NCBI RefSeq assembly: GCF_019443445.1
Contig: NZ_CP080378.1
Span: forward strand, 2,728,001 to 2,792,000
DNA: 64,000 nt
Source: Massilia sp. PAMC28688
GTDB lineage: Bacteria; Pseudomonadota; Gammaproteobacteria; Burkholderiales; Burkholderiaceae_D
Direction: 5' to 3'
A program made the position numbers and the translations under genes. The notes under the pieces are model-generated. The model was not told where the DNA came from. It searched no databases and was given only the letters and a program-made list of their open reading frames with translations. Shown one piece after another: positions 35,698 through 45,495 of the stretch; within the stretch, counting starts at the first letter, position 1, and every line of letters starts with the position of its first letter.

Positions 35698-37779
35698 ATG
35701 AATCTATTTTTTGAAGAGTCCGGCGATTTCAAGGTCGGCAGTGTCCTGTCCCAGGCCGGCGAGGCTTACCAGGTCGAGATGCCAAGCGGCAAACGCACCA
35801 AGGTCAAGGTCAAGGACGTGCTGGTGCAGTACGACAAGCCAGCCCCCCAGGAATTGCTGGACGCGGCTAAGGCGATCGCCGCCGATGTCGACTTTGAATT
35901 CCTGTGGGAAGTGGCGGGCCAGGAAGAATTCGGCTTTGCCGAGCTGGGGGCCGAGTATTTCGGCCACCCGCCGCAGCCGGCGGAAGCGGCCGGGCTGATC
36001 CTGGCGCTGCATGGCGCGCCGATCTATTTCTACAAGAAAGGCCGGGGGCGCTACAAGGCCGCGCCGGAAGCGTCGCTGCGCGCCGCCCAGGCCGGCATTG
36101 AAAAGAAGAAGCAGCAAGCCCTGATCCAGGATGCGTATGTGGAAGAGCTCAAGGCCAATACCTTGCCCGCCGCCATGCGTCCCATGGTCCAGCAGCTGCT
36201 GTTCAAGCCGGACAAGAATACCATCGAGTACAAGGCACTCGATGCTGCCTGCAATGAATTGCACACCACGCCCCAGCGCCTGATGCTGGCCGCCGGCGGC
36301 ATGGCGTCGCCGCGCGAACTGCACATGGCACGCTTCCTGTTTGAACACTTTCCCCGCGGCGCAGGTTTCGGCGCCATGCCGGTGCCGCCCACGCCGTCGG
36401 GCCTGCCGCTGGCCGACGTGGCCGCGTTCTCGATTGACGACGTGACCACCACCGAGATCGACGACGCGTTTTCCGTCGTCCATCTGGCAGATGGCAGCGT
36501 GCGCGTGGGCATCCACATTGCCGCGCCGGCCCTGGGCATCAGGCCGGACGACGCCATCGACAAGATCGCGCGCAGCCGCATGTCCACTGTCTATATGCCG
36601 GGCGACAAGATCACCATGCTGCCGGACGAAGTGGTCAATGCCTTTACCCTGGCCGAAGGCAAGACCTGCCCGGCGGTGAGCCTGTATGCCACGCTCGACC
36701 CGGCCGACTGGCGTGTGAAGTCGACCGTCACGCGCGCCGAGATGGTGCCCATCAAGACCAACCTGCGCCACAACGACCTGGACGACCTGGTCAATGAAGA
36801 AACGCTGGCCAGCGGCGCCGGCGACTATGCCCACAAGGACGAGATGGGCTTGCTGTGGCGCTGGGCCCTGCACCTGGAAGCGGGGCGCATGCAAAAGCGC
36901 GAAGCCTTCGGCTTGAAACCGGAACAGAATAACCGCGTCGACTTCAACTTTTATGTGGAAGACGACGTGGTGTCGGTGGTGCGGCGCAAGCGCGGCGCCC
37001 CGCTGGACAAGATCGTGGCCGAGCTCATGATCTTCGCCAACAGCACTTGGGGCAAGCTCATGCATGATTCGGGCGTGCCGGGCATTTATCGCTCGCAAGG
37101 GGCGGGCAGCGGTGCCGGCTGGGCTGCCAAGATGCAGGTGCGCATGGTCACCCATGCCGCGCCACACCAGGGTCTGGGCGTGGATCAGTATGCGTGGAGC
37201 ACCTCGCCCCTGCGCCGGTATACCGACCTGGTCAACCAGTGGCAGATCCTGGCCTGCGCCGAGCACGGGGTGACGGCGCCCCTGGTGGCGCCTTTCAAAC
37301 CGCGCGACGCCACCTTGTTTTCGATCGTGTCGGCGTTCGATGCGGCCTACGCCGCCTACAACGACCACCAGCAAAACATGGAGCGCTACTGGTGCCTGCG
37401 CTGGCTGGGCCAGGAAAACAAGGGCCAGGTCGACGCCGTCGTGCTCAAGGAAGAAGTGCTGCGCCTGGTGGACATTCCGCTCATCATCCGCCTGCCCGGC
37501 ATGGCGCCGGTGGCGCGCGGGGCCCAGGTCAAGCTCGACATTCTGCGCTGGGATGAAGTGGAACTGACGGTCGAGGCGCGCCTGCTGGAAGTCATTGCCG
37601 AGCAGCCGGCCCAGGCCGATGCCGAACTGGACTTTGAAGAAGAGGAAGGCGCGCAAGCCGACAGCGGCGAAGCTGCAGCCCAGGAGGCGGTGGAGGCGGA
37701 AGGCAGTGTCACCATTCTTGACGGCGTGCCAACAGAAGCGGAGGCGGCCGCGCCCGAGGCCCCCCGCGCACCGGATTAG
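35698..37779 (+). CDS. RNase II/R-family 3'-5' exoribonuclease
   Basis: 693 residues. The central RNB domain has FSIDDVTTTEIDDAFSVV with the catalytic Asp residues and VGIHIAAP, then GVPGIYRSQG and the signature STSPLRRYTDLVNQW. The S1 region at the C-terminus is short and followed by an acidic Ala/Glu-rich tail (about 640-693). This shorter, betaproteobacteria-type RNB protein degrades RNA from the 3' end; it is not a full-length RNase R. Start 11 bp after ubiC. Confidence 0.92.
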   Translation: MNLFFEESGDFKVGSVLSQAGEAYQVEMPSGKRTKVKVKDVLVQYDKPAPQELLDAAKAIAADVDFEFLWEVAGQEEFGFAELGAEYFGHPPQPAEAAGLILALHGAPIYFYKKGRGRYKAAPEASLRAAQAGIEKKKQQALIQDAYVEELKANTLPAAMRPMVQQLLFKPDKNTIEYKALDAACNELHTTPQRLMLAAGGMASPRELHMARFLFEHFPRGAGFGAMPVPPTPSGLPLADVAAFSIDDVTTTEIDDAFSVVHLADGSVRVGIHIAAPALGIRPDDAIDKIARSRMSTVYMPGDKITMLPDEVVNAFTLAEGKTCPAVSLYATLDPADWRVKSTVTRAEMVPIKTNLRHNDLDDLVNEETLASGAGDYAHKDEMGLLWRWALHLEAGRMQKREAFGLKPEQNNRVDFNFYVEDDVVSVVRRKRGAPLDKIVAELMIFANSTWGKLMHDSGVPGIYRSQGAGSGAGWAAKMQVRMVTHAAPHQGLGVDQYAWSTSPLRRYTDLVNQWQILACAEHGVTAPLVAPFKPRDATLFSIVSAFDAAYAAYNDHQQNMERYWCLRWLGQENKGQVDAVVLKEEVLRLVDIPLIIRLPGMAPVARGAQVKLDILRWDEVELTVEARLLEVIAEQPAQADAELDFEEEEGAQADSGEAAAQEAVEAEGSVTILDGVPTEAEAAAPEAPRAPD

Positions 37780-37798
37780 ACTGTAGAATGACCATTCT

Positions 37799-38692
37799 TT
37801 GGTTCAACACATTCGTCCGGTGAAGTATTTCAGCCAATTCAGTCCGCTCACGATTGCCGTCACCGTTTCCGTGCTGGTGCACGCCGCGCTGCTGGCGGTG
37901 CGCTTTGCCGCACCGGAAATGTTTGTGCTCAAGCCCTCCGACCCCGGACTGGAAGTGATTCTGGTCAATGCCAAGCATGCCAAGGCGCCGATCAAGGCTG
38001 ACGCCCTGGCCCAGGCCAATCTGGACGGTGGCGGCCAGGCCGATGCCGGCCGCTCGCGCTCGCCCCTGCCTGACATGAAGCGCATGGAGATGGGCGAGAG
38101 CGTCAAGGCTACCCAGCGCCGCATTGCCGAGCTTGAAGAGCAGCAGCAAAACCTGCTCACGCGCAGCCGCAATTCCGCCTTTTACGCCGCCCCGGTCACG
38201 GAAAAGGACAAGCCCGATCCCACCCGCACGGGCGACGACATGATTGAGAGCAGCAAGGCCATCGCCCGCACTGCCGCCGAGATCCACCAGCGCATCGAAG
38301 ATGAAAACAAGCGCCCGCGCAAGACCTTCATCACGCCCAGCACGCGCGAGGTGGGCTACGCCCGCTATTACAAGGATATGCAGCGCAAGGTGGAAGAAGT
38401 GGGCACCCTGAACTTCCCGCAGAAAAACGGCAAGAAGATGTACGGCGAGCTGGTGGTCTACATCCCGATTTTCCAGGATGGCAGCATTTACACAAAGGAA
38501 GGCGGGGCGCGCGTGGAAAAGAGTTCCGGCAACCCGGACCTGGACAAGGCAGCGCTGGCCATCGTGCGCCGCGCCGCGCCGTTCGGGCGCTTTCCGCCCA
38601 AGATGCTCTCGTCCGACAAGGACGACCTGTGGGTCATCATCACGCGCTTTAACTTCACGCGCGAAGAAAAGCTCGAGGCGGAATTGCGGTGA
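37799..38692 (+). CDS. TonB-like energy transducer / TonB C-terminal domain protein
   Basis: 297 residues. One N-terminal membrane helix (PLTIAVTVSVLVHAALLAVRF), a periplasmic linker with a Gln/Glu coiled-coil (RRIAELEEQQQNLLTR), and a C-terminal domain with KKMYGELVVYIPIFQDGSIY and a final beta strand resembling the TonB/TolA C-terminus. Start is TTG or a GTG seven codons on; neither has a strong ribosome site. It sits between the RNase gene and aroE as in other betaproteobacteria. No exbB/exbD is adjacent, so partner proteins are elsewhere. Confidence 0.85.
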   Translation: MVQHIRPVKYFSQFSPLTIAVTVSVLVHAALLAVRFAAPEMFVLKPSDPGLEVILVNAKHAKAPIKADALAQANLDGGGQADAGRSRSPLPDMKRMEMGESVKATQRRIAELEEQQQNLLTRSRNSAFYAAPVTEKDKPDPTRTGDDMIESSKAIARTAAEIHQRIEDENKRPRKTFITPSTREVGYARYYKDMQRKVEEVGTLNFPQKNGKKMYGELVVYIPIFQDGSIYTKEGGARVEKSSGNPDLDKAALAIVRRAAPFGRFPPKMLSSDKDDLWVIITRFNFTREEKLEAELR

Positions 38693-39501
38693 GCGATCGC
38701 TATTGCGTCATCGGCCATCCCGTTGCCCACAGCAAGTCGCCCGCCATCCACGCCGACTTCGCACGGGCGACCGGGCAGGACGTGGTCTATGAGCGCTGCC
38801 TGGCGCCGCTCGATGGTTTTTCTGACACCGTGGCCGGGCTGGTGGCTGCCGGCTACAAGGGCGCCAACGTCACCGTCCCCTTCAAGCTCGAAGCCGAACA
38901 GCTGGCAGACGAGCTGAGCCCGCGCGCGCGCGCCGCCGGAGCCGTCAATACCCTGAGCTTTGTGAATGGGCGCATCGTGGGCGAGAACACCGACGGCGCC
39001 GGCCTGGTGGGCGACATCGTGCGCAACGCCGGCTTTGCCATTGCCGGCAAGCGCGTGCTGCTGCTGGGCGCGGGCGGCGCAGCGCGCGGCGCCATCCTGC
39101 CGCTGCTGGCCGAGCAGCCCGCTTCGCTCACCATTGCCAACCGCACCCTGGCCACGGCCGAGGCGCTGGCCGCCCGTTTTGCCGGCCCGGCCGCCGTGTC
39201 GGCGTGCCGCTTTGACCAGCTCGATGGCCGGTTCGACCTGGTTGTCAATGCCACCTCGGCCAGCCTGTCGGCCGACATGCCGCCCATTCCCGCCCATATT
39301 TTCGCTGATGGGACCCTGGCACTGGATATGATGTACGGAAGCCAACCCTCCCCATTCATGGCTTTTGCCCAGGGCTGCGGCGCGGCCACCCGCGACGGCC
39401 TCGGCATGCTGGTGGAGCAGGCGGCCGAAGCCTTTGCCATCTGGCGCGGGGTGCGCCCCGCCACCACCGCCTTGCTTGCGCGGCTGCGGTCGTCTTTATG
39501 A
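38689..39501 (+). CDS. aroE: Shikimate dehydrogenase
   Basis: 270 residues. NADPH-dependent reduction of 3-dehydroshikimate. Shows CVIGHPVAHSKSPAIH (shikimate site), the Lys of ANVTVPFK, and the Rossmann loop VLLLGAGGAARGAI, then VVNATSASL. GTG start overlaps the tonB-like stop and the stop overlaps mtgA (ATGA). Confidence 0.97.
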   Translation: MSDRYCVIGHPVAHSKSPAIHADFARATGQDVVYERCLAPLDGFSDTVAGLVAAGYKGANVTVPFKLEAEQLADELSPRARAAGAVNTLSFVNGRIVGENTDGAGLVGDIVRNAGFAIAGKRVLLLGAGGAARGAILPLLAEQPASLTIANRTLATAEALAARFAGPAAVSACRFDQLDGRFDLVVNATSASLSADMPPIPAHIFADGTLALDMMYGSQPSPFMAFAQGCGAATRDGLGMLVEQAAEAFAIWRGVRPATTALLARLRSSL

Positions 39502-40217
39502 GCAAGGCCGGCAAGGGCAGCAAGTCCAGCCGCGGGCGCATCCTCACCCTGCTGGTGGTGGTGCCAACCTTGATATTCTTGCTGGTGCAGATTTATTTTC
39601 TGCTCATGGTGTGCTGGTACGCCCAGTTCAACCCGCGCCAGACCAACATGATGCGCGAGCAGCTCGCGGTGCTGCAGGCGAACAATCCGCGCGCCACCCT
39701 CAAGTACACATGGGTGCCGTACGAGCGCATCTCGATCCACCTCAAGCGCGCCGTGATCGCCTCCGAAGATGCCAATTTTGCCGAGCACGACGGGGTGGAC
39801 TGGGAAGCGCTGCAAAAAGCGTATGAGAAGAACAACCGGCGCCACAAGGTGGTGGGCGGCGGCTCCACCATTACCCAGCAGCTGGCCAAGAACCTGTTCC
39901 TGTCCGGCTCGCGCAGCTACCTGCGCAAGGGGCAGGAGCTGATCATCGCGTTCATGCTTGAAACGGTGCTGACCAAGGGGCGCATCCTGGAATTGTATTT
40001 GAACGTGGTCGAGTACGGGCGGGGCGTGTTCGGCGCGGAAGCGGCCGCCAGGCACTACTTCCGCATCAGTGCCGCGCAGCTGGGTGCTGCCCAGTCGGCG
40101 CGCCTGGCCGTGATGCTGCCCAATCCGCGCTATTACGACAAGCACCGCGATACCCGCTACCTGAACCGTCGCACCAATCTGATTCTCAGCCGCATGGGAG
40201 CGTCCGATGTGCCCTGA
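39498..40217 (+). CDS. mtgA: Monofunctional peptidoglycan glycosyltransferase
   Basis: 239 residues. One N-terminal membrane helix (LLVVVPTLIFLLVQIYFLL) and a GT51 domain with the catalytic Glu in ASEDANFAEHDGVDWEA, then GGSTITQQLAKNLFL and LNVVEYGRGVFG. Polymerises lipid II glycan chains in the periplasm. Overlaps the next gene by 11 bp. Confidence 0.96.
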   Translation: MSKAGKGSKSSRGRILTLLVVVPTLIFLLVQIYFLLMVCWYAQFNPRQTNMMREQLAVLQANNPRATLKYTWVPYERISIHLKRAVIASEDANFAEHDGVDWEALQKAYEKNNRRHKVVGGGSTITQQLAKNLFLSGSRSYLRKGQELIIAFMLETVLTKGRILELYLNVVEYGRGVFGAEAAARHYFRISAAQLGAAQSARLAVMLPNPRYYDKHRDTRYLNRRTNLILSRMGASDVP

Positions 40218-40617
40218 GCCGCATCTGCTGCAGCGCCAGCGTGGCGCACTGAGTCTGTTCTGGGTGGTGGTCGGATCGGTCCTGCTGGCGGCGGGCGGCA
40301 TGCTGGCCTTGATGTCCATGCGCAGCGAGCGCAACCTGTTCGCAGAAGCGGTGGCAAGCGTGCGTTCGGCCGTCGGCGGCCACGCGGTGGTGGAAGCGGC
40401 CCGGCAAAACCTGCCCGGATCGCAGCTGCGCAAGTGCATCATCAATGGCAAGACCGTCGTCTCCAACCAGGATTGTAAGGATGAAAACCCGACCAGCGAG
40501 GTCATCAGGATTCAGACCACGCGCGGGGTCGTGGCGCCCAAAGTGCCGGTGGTGGTGGAGGCGCCGCGCGGGTCCGATCCCGCGCTCGATAAATTGATCG
40601 AAAAACAGACCCAGTGA
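40207..40617 (+). CDS. DUF4124-like membrane-anchored protein
   Basis: 136 residues. A short basic N-terminus, one membrane helix (LFWVVVGSVLLAAGGML), then a small domain with KCIINGKTVVSNQDC, the two-Cys pattern of DUF4124 proteins, which probably forms a periplasmic disulfide. The start lies inside the end of mtgA, so expression is tied to it. Function unknown. Confidence 0.75.
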   Translation: MCPEPHLLQRQRGALSLFWVVVGSVLLAAGGMLALMSMRSERNLFAEAVASVRSAVGGHAVVEAARQNLPGSQLRKCIINGKTVVSNQDCKDENPTSEVIRIQTTRGVVAPKVPVVVEAPRGSDPALDKLIEKQTQ

Positions 40618-40701
40618 TGTGAAAATGCCGATTCGGGGTGGTGGCTCCAGGGGCTAACGGGTACACTTGCGCTAGTTTCGAATCCCGGCCGAGAAAAGCG
40701 C

Positions 40702-41667
40702 ATGATCAACGTATTCGTCTTACAAAATGGCCGTCTCAACCAGGTTCCCATCGACAGCCGGGCGGACCTGGAAAATATCGCCCCGGTCTGGGTGGACCTG
40801 ACCGACCCGACGGATGACGAGCGGGCGTGGGTCAAGACCATCTACGGCGTGATCTTGCCTGGCGAAGACGAAGTCAAGGATATCGAAGCGTCGGCCCGCT
40901 ACTACGAAGCGGAAAACGGCGACCTGCATTTGCGCACCGACTTTTTGCTGGAAGAAGATGACGGGCCATCGCGGGTGGTGACGGTGGCGTTCATCCTGGC
41001 GCGCAAGATGCTGTTCTCGGTGCACACCGACGACCTGCCCGTGTTCCGGCTGGTGCGCATGCGCGCGCGCTCGCGGCCGGGCTCAATTGCCGACTACATG
41101 GACGTGCTGCTTGATTTGTACGCCACGGACGCCGAGTATTCGGCCGACGCCCTGGAAGGCATCTACCAGCACCTGGAAGACGTCAGCCGCAGCGTGCTGC
41201 AGAAAGAATTTACTGACCAGGACGCGGCCGAGGCGCTCAATGCGATCGCGCGCGAGGAAGACTTGAACGGGCGGATCCGGCGCAACATGATGGATACGCG
41301 GCGCGCGGTGAGTTTTTTGATGCGCGGGCGGCTGCTCAATGCCGAACAGTTTGAAGAAGCGCGCCAGATCCTGCGCGACATCGAATCGCTGGATGGCCAC
41401 ACCTCTTTCCTGTTCGACAAGATCAACTTCCTGATGGATGCCACGGTCGGCTTCATCAACATTAACCAGAACAAGATCATCAAGATGTTCTCGGTGGCCT
41501 CGGTCGCCTTCCTGCCGCCGACCCTGATTGCAAGCTGGTACGGCATGAACTTCAAGCTCATGCCCGAGCTGGACTGGAGCTTCGGCTACCCGTTCGCCCT
41601 GCTGCTGATGGTCACCTCTGCCATCGCCCCGTTCTGGTACTTCCGCCGCCGCGGCTGGCTGCGATAA
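40702..41667 (+). CDS. corA: CorA-type magnesium/cobalt transporter
   Basis: 321 residues. A large cytoplasmic alpha/beta and helical domain followed by two C-terminal membrane helices; the first ends with the YGMNF ion-selectivity motif (GMN). The C-terminal tail is short and basic (FRRRGWLR). It should form a pentameric channel for Mg2+ uptake. It lies 84 bp after the previous gene, so it may have its own promoter. Confidence 0.95.
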   Translation: MINVFVLQNGRLNQVPIDSRADLENIAPVWVDLTDPTDDERAWVKTIYGVILPGEDEVKDIEASARYYEAENGDLHLRTDFLLEEDDGPSRVVTVAFILARKMLFSVHTDDLPVFRLVRMRARSRPGSIADYMDVLLDLYATDAEYSADALEGIYQHLEDVSRSVLQKEFTDQDAAEALNAIAREEDLNGRIRRNMMDTRRAVSFLMRGRLLNAEQFEEARQILRDIESLDGHTSFLFDKINFLMDATVGFININQNKIIKMFSVASVAFLPPTLIASWYGMNFKLMPELDWSFGYPFALLLMVTSAIAPFWYFRRRGWLR

Positions 41668-42209
41668 CCCTGGCGTATCCTCAATCAATTTCCTCCCACC
41701 AGGGTCAGACCACTTAAACCCGCCTTTTGCAACATTGCCCGCTCGCCAAGGCTTTATTTCCTAAATTCAGGGTCAGACCACTTAAAAGCGGTTTTTGCAA
41801 CTTTTCTTTGGCGCTACGCGATTGTTGCGGGTTTCAGAGGGCGTCTTTCTCCGAGGCGATCGCTTGCGTTGTCGCCCGCAATAATCCCGCGCTCATTGAT
41901 GCGGAATCGGAAAGTTGAAGACACGCAGAAAAACAAAAATCGTATGGTGTTCTCTTGAACAATTGATTTTGACCCGTTTAAGTGGTCTGACCCCGAAGTG
42001 GGTATGGCGAAGGGAAACTGCTGGGATTGGTTACCAGCATATTCTTGGGGCCCCGGTGGGGGGAAATTGCGGCGGATTTTGACGGGGCAAATGATTTTGC
42101 CGCGTTTAAGTGGTCTGACCCCGGGGCTGGGTGGGCAGCGCCGGGGCAGGGGAGGGCAATAATAATGGCTGTTCGTTATGACGCGCGGGGCGCTTGCGTT
42201 GAACTTTCG
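41668..42209. repeat. 542-bp intergenic region with four copies of an 18-bp repeat
   Basis: AGGGTCAGACCACTTAAA occurs at 41701-41718 and 41769-41786. Its inverse TTTAAGTGGTCTGACCC(C) is at 41977-41994 and 42105-42122. The first two copies are also followed at equal distance by TTTTGCAAC. Two direct copies facing two inverted copies is the layout of REP/BIME-like or MITE-like elements. No transposase and no credible gene are present; a 63-residue frame inside lacks a ribosome site. The rest is plain intergenic DNA between the convergent corA and hemL genes. Confidence 0.75.
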
Positions 42210-43505
42210 TTAAGCGAGGCGGGCAAACACGCGGCGCGCCGCCGCCACCGTTTCGTTGATGACGTCGTCATCGTGCTGGGCCGAGACGAAGCCCGCTTCA
42301 AAGGCGGCCGGCGCAAAATACACGCCTTCCTCGAGCATGCCGTGGAAGAAGGCGTTGAAGCGGACCTTGTCGCCCGCCATCATGTCGGCATAGCTGGTCG
42401 GCACGTCCTCGCTGAAGTAGATGCCGAACATGCCGCCCACCGCATCGGCGCAGAAGGTGATCCCTGCCTCCTTGGCCGCGGCACTCAGGCCCTTGGCCAG
42501 TTTGGCAGCCTGGGCCGACAGCCGCGTGTAAAAGCCCGGCTCCTGGATCAGGCGCAGCGTCGTCATGCCCGCCGCCACCGCCACCGGATTGCCCGACAGC
42601 GTGCCAGCCTGGTACACGGCGCCGATCGGTGCCATGTTCTGCATCAGCTCGGCCCGGCCGCCAAACGCGGCCACCGGCATGCCCCCGCCGATGACTTTGC
42701 CCAGCGCCGTCAGGTCCGGCACGATGTCGTACAGTTCCTGTGCCCCGCCCAGACCCACCCGGAAGCCGCACATGACTTCGTCGAAAATGAGCACGGCGCC
42801 GTGGCGCGTGCACAGTTCGCGCATGGCGCGCAAAAATTCCGGCGTGGCCTTGATCAGGTTCATATTGCCGGCAACCGGCTCGACAATGACGCAGGCAATG
42901 GTGTCGCCCATCGATGCAAACGCGTCCTCCAGCTGGGCGACATTGTTGTAGTCCAGTACCAGGGTGTGCTTCACGAAGTCTTCCGGCACGCCGGCCGAGG
43001 TCGGGTTGCCGAAGGTGAGCAGGCCGCTGCCGGCCTTGACCAGCAGTGAATCGGCATGCCCGTGGTAGCACCCTTCAAACTTGATGATCTTGTCGCGCCC
43101 GGTGGCGCCGCGCGCCAGGCGCAGGGCGCTCATGGTCGCCTCGGTGCCGGACGACACCAGCCGCACCTGTTCGATGGAGGGCATCAGGCGGCAGATTTCT
43201 TCGGCCATCAGGATTTCGCCTTCAGTCGGCGCGCCGAACGAGAGCCCCCGGGCCGCTGCTTCCTGCACCGCCTTGACCACTTCCGGATGGGCGTGGCCGA
43301 CAATGGCCGGGCCCCACGAGCCGATGTAGTCAATATAGCGCTTGCCGTCGGCATCCCAGAAGTACGGCCCTTCGGCGCGCGTGATGAAGCGCGGCGTGCC
43401 GCCCACCGATTTGAAGGCGCGCACCGGCGAATTGACGCCGCCCGGGGTGGTTTTCTGGGCGCGCGCGAACAGCGTGTCGTTGTGCGAAGTATCTGGGATG
43501 GTCAT
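42210..43505 (-). CDS. hemL: Glutamate-1-semialdehyde 2,1-aminomutase
   Basis: 431 residues. PLP enzyme making 5-aminolevulinate for haem. Shows [38 protein letters not shown] and the PLP Lys in [16 protein letters not shown]. Its ATG overlaps the thiD stop, so the two are co-translated. Confidence 0.97.
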   Translation of the reverse strand: MTIPDTSHNDTLFARAQKTTPGGVNSPVRAFKSVGGTPRFITRAEGPYFWDADGKRYIDYIGSWGPAIVGHAHPEVVKAVQEAAARGLSFGAPTEGEILMAEEICRLMPSIEQVRLVSSGTEATMSALRLARGATGRDKIIKFEGCYHGHADSLLVKAGSGLLTFGNPTSAGVPEDFVKHTLVLDYNNVAQLEDAFASMGDTIACVIVEPVAGNMNLIKATPEFLRAMRELCTRHGAVLIFDEVMCGFRVGLGGAQELYDIVPDLTALGKVIGGGMPVAAFGGRAELMQNMAPIGAVYQAGTLSGNPVAVAAGMTTLRLIQEPGFYTRLSAQAAKLAKGLSAAAKEAGITFCADAVGGMFGIYFSEDVPTSYADMMAGDKVRFNAFFHGMLEEGVYFAPAAFEAGFVSAQHDDDVINETVAAARRVFARLA

Positions 43506-44335
43506 GGCGTGGTTCCGTGAAAAGTGGATGCAAATAATTTGTTGGGGATCAGCTTGCCCATGCCGAAGCGCTGGGCGTGCAGCAGCGCCGAGGCCACGTA
43601 CTCCTGGGCCCGCTCGGCCGCGTCGCGCGCCTCCAGTCCGTGCGCCATGAGCGCGGCCAGCGCCGCCGACATGGTGCTGCCGGCCCCCACAAACGGGCCA
43701 GGCAGGTGGCGCCAGTGGAACCTGGCCAGCTCGCCTTCCTCGCCGTACAGTGTATTGGAGCGTACCGCATCGGGGCCGCTGCCGCTTGAGCCGGTGCAGG
43801 TGACCAGCACCTGGGCACAGCCCGAGCCGGTCAGTTCGGCCACGTCCTCGAGCAGCTGCTCGCCCCCGCCCTCGCGCCAGGTTTCGGCCATGCGCGCCAG
43901 TTCCACTTGCGAGAGCAGAAAGATGGTTGCCTGCGGCACCAGGATTTGGCGAATCGCCCCCAGCATGTCGTCATCCATGAGCCCCGAGTCCGGCAAGCTG
44001 GACAGGAATGGATCGAGGATCAGGGGCACCTCGGGATAGTCGGAAATGATCTCGGCAATGGCGGAGGCTTGCTCGATGCTGGTTAAAGCGCCGACCTTGA
44101 ATGCCGATACCGCCATATCTTCCAGCAACAGGCGGGCCTGGTCGACCATCCAGTCGGCATCGATCTCGTAGCTGTCTTCCACGCGCGCGCTGTCGGCAAT
44201 GAGCAGGCCGGTGGTGACCGACAGGCCATGGCAGCCGAGCGCGCCAAAGGCGGCAAGGTCGGCCTGAATGCCGGTCGCGCCGACCGGATCAGACACGCCG
44301 AAGGTCAGGACGAGGGGAGAGGTTTGGTTTTGCAC
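43502..44335 (-). CDS. thiD: Hydroxymethylpyrimidine/phosphomethylpyrimidine kinase
   Basis: 277 residues. Thiamine pyrimidine branch kinase of the ribokinase fold: [23 protein letters not shown] near the start and a C-terminal [17 protein letters not shown], where the usual GTGCT-type signature is slightly altered (GAGSTMS). Family members without a strict match still act on HMP, but substrate choice is inferred. Divergent from the rubredoxin gene. Confidence 0.88.
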   Translation of the reverse strand: MQNQTSPLVLTFGVSDPVGATGIQADLAAFGALGCHGLSVTTGLLIADSARVEDSYEIDADWMVDQARLLLEDMAVSAFKVGALTSIEQASAIAEIISDYPEVPLILDPFLSSLPDSGLMDDDMLGAIRQILVPQATIFLLSQVELARMAETWREGGGEQLLEDVAELTGSGCAQVLVTCTGSSGSGPDAVRSNTLYGEEGELARFHWRHLPGPFVGAGSTMSAALAALMAHGLEARDAAERAQEYVASALLHAQRFGMGKLIPNKLFASTFHGTTP

Positions 44336-44391
44336 GGTGGGTAGATTAAGATACCTGATTCCCCATTTTACTAGATAGAAGGAACGACAAC

Positions 44392-44595
44392 GTGAGTAGT
44401 ACTGAAACCGGCGCCGCAGCAGCGGTACCTTTCCAGACCTGGATGTGCCTGATCTGCGGCTGGGTGTATGAAGAAGCGGCCGGCTTGCCCGAGGAAGGCA
44501 TCGCCCCGGGCACGCGCTGGGCCGATGTGCCCATGAACTGGACCTGCCCGGAATGCGGGGCGCGCAAGGAAGACTTTGAGATGACAGTTATCTAA
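44392..44595 (+). CDS. Rubredoxin
   Basis: 67 residues. Four iron-ligand cysteines are in CLICG (19, 22) and CPECG (52, 55), with the standard spacing and WVYEEAAG between them. A small one-electron carrier in the cytoplasm. GTG start with AAGGA upstream. Its place between hemL/thiD and the pil chemosensory genes is conserved in related bacteria. Confidence 0.95.
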   Translation: MSSTETGAAAAVPFQTWMCLICGWVYEEAAGLPEEGIAPGTRWADVPMNWTCPECGARKEDFEMTVI

Positions 44596-44703
44596 TTGGA
44601 ACGCGGCAAAATCACCACACAGGAAAGTTGAACTAATGCAACGATTATGGCACAAGAGGCTTGCCCTATGGTATCGTTCACTTTCCCGCCGAGTAAACAG
44701 AAT

Positions 44704-45105
44704 ATGACAATGACGCCGCAACCGACAGTCTTGAAAATTATGGTGATCGACGATAGCAGCACCATCCGCCGCTCCGCTGAGATTTTTCTCACGCAGGCAG
44801 GCTACCAGGTGGTCCTGGCCGATGACGGCTTCGACGCACTGGCCAAGATCAACGACCACCATCCGGCCCTGGTGTTTTGCGACATCCTGATGCCGCGCCT
44901 GGATGGCTATCAGACCTGCGCCCTGATCAAGAAGAGTGCGAAGTTCCACGCCACCCCGGTGGTGATGCTCTCTTCCAAGGACGGTTTGTTTGACCGCGCG
45001 CGCGGCGCCATGGTCGGTTCCTCGGCCTATCTGACCAAGCCTTTTAGTAAAGACAGCCTGCTCGCTGCCGTGCGCGAGCACACAGCTGAAGCAGCACCCA
45101 AATAA
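44704..45105 (+). CDS. pilG: Response regulator PilG (twitching chemosensory system)
   Basis: 133 residues. A single CheY-like receiver: acidic pair in MVIDDSSTIRR, phosphoacceptor Asp in LVFCDILMPRLDG and Lys in YLTKPFS. Start chosen at the ATG before MTPQPTVLK; earlier in-frame ATGs are possible but less typical. First gene of the Pil-Chp operon; in related bacteria PilG promotes pilus extension. Confidence 0.9.
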   Translation: MTMTPQPTVLKIMVIDDSSTIRRSAEIFLTQAGYQVVLADDGFDALAKINDHHPALVFCDILMPRLDGYQTCALIKKSAKFHATPVVMLSSKDGLFDRARGAMVGSSAYLTKPFSKDSLLAAVREHTAEAAPK

Positions 45106-45122
45106 TTACACTGGAGAGCCAC

Positions 45123-45491
45123 GTGGCCATTACCAAAATCCTGATCGTCGACGACTCCCCTACCGAGCGTTACTACCTGACCGACATCCTGGTCAAGAAC
45201 GGCTTTACCGTCACCACCGCCGAAAATGGCGAAGAAGCGTTTACGAAAATCAAGGCTGAAAAGCCGCACCTGATCCTGATGGATGTGGTCATGCCGGGCG
45301 CCAATGGCTTCCAGGTGACGCGCGCCATTGCCAAGGATCCGGAACTGGCGGACGTGCCCATCATCATTTGCAGCAGCAAGAACCAGGAAACGGACCGCGT
45401 CTGGGGCCTGCGCCAGGGCGCGCGCGACTACCTGGTCAAGCCGGTCGATCCTGAACTGCTGCTGGCGAAAATCGCCGCCCTGAACGTCTGA
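45123..45491 (+). CDS. pilH: Response regulator PilH (twitching chemosensory system)
   Basis: 122 residues. CheY-like receiver with LIVDDSPTERYYL, LILMDVVMPGANG and YLVKPVD. GTG start with GGAGAG 4 bases ahead. In the Pil-Chp system PilH is the second phospho-acceptor, opposing PilG. Confidence 0.92.
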   Translation: MAITKILIVDDSPTERYYLTDILVKNGFTVTTAENGEEAFTKIKAEKPHLILMDVVMPGANGFQVTRAIAKDPELADVPIIICSSKNQETDRVWGLRQGARDYLVKPVDPELLLAKIAALNV

Positions 45492-45495
45492 CGCC

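Noticed and set aside
41727..41918. 63-residue frame between the 18-bp repeats
   Set aside because: It has no ribosome site, overlaps a repeat copy and has no recognisable features.
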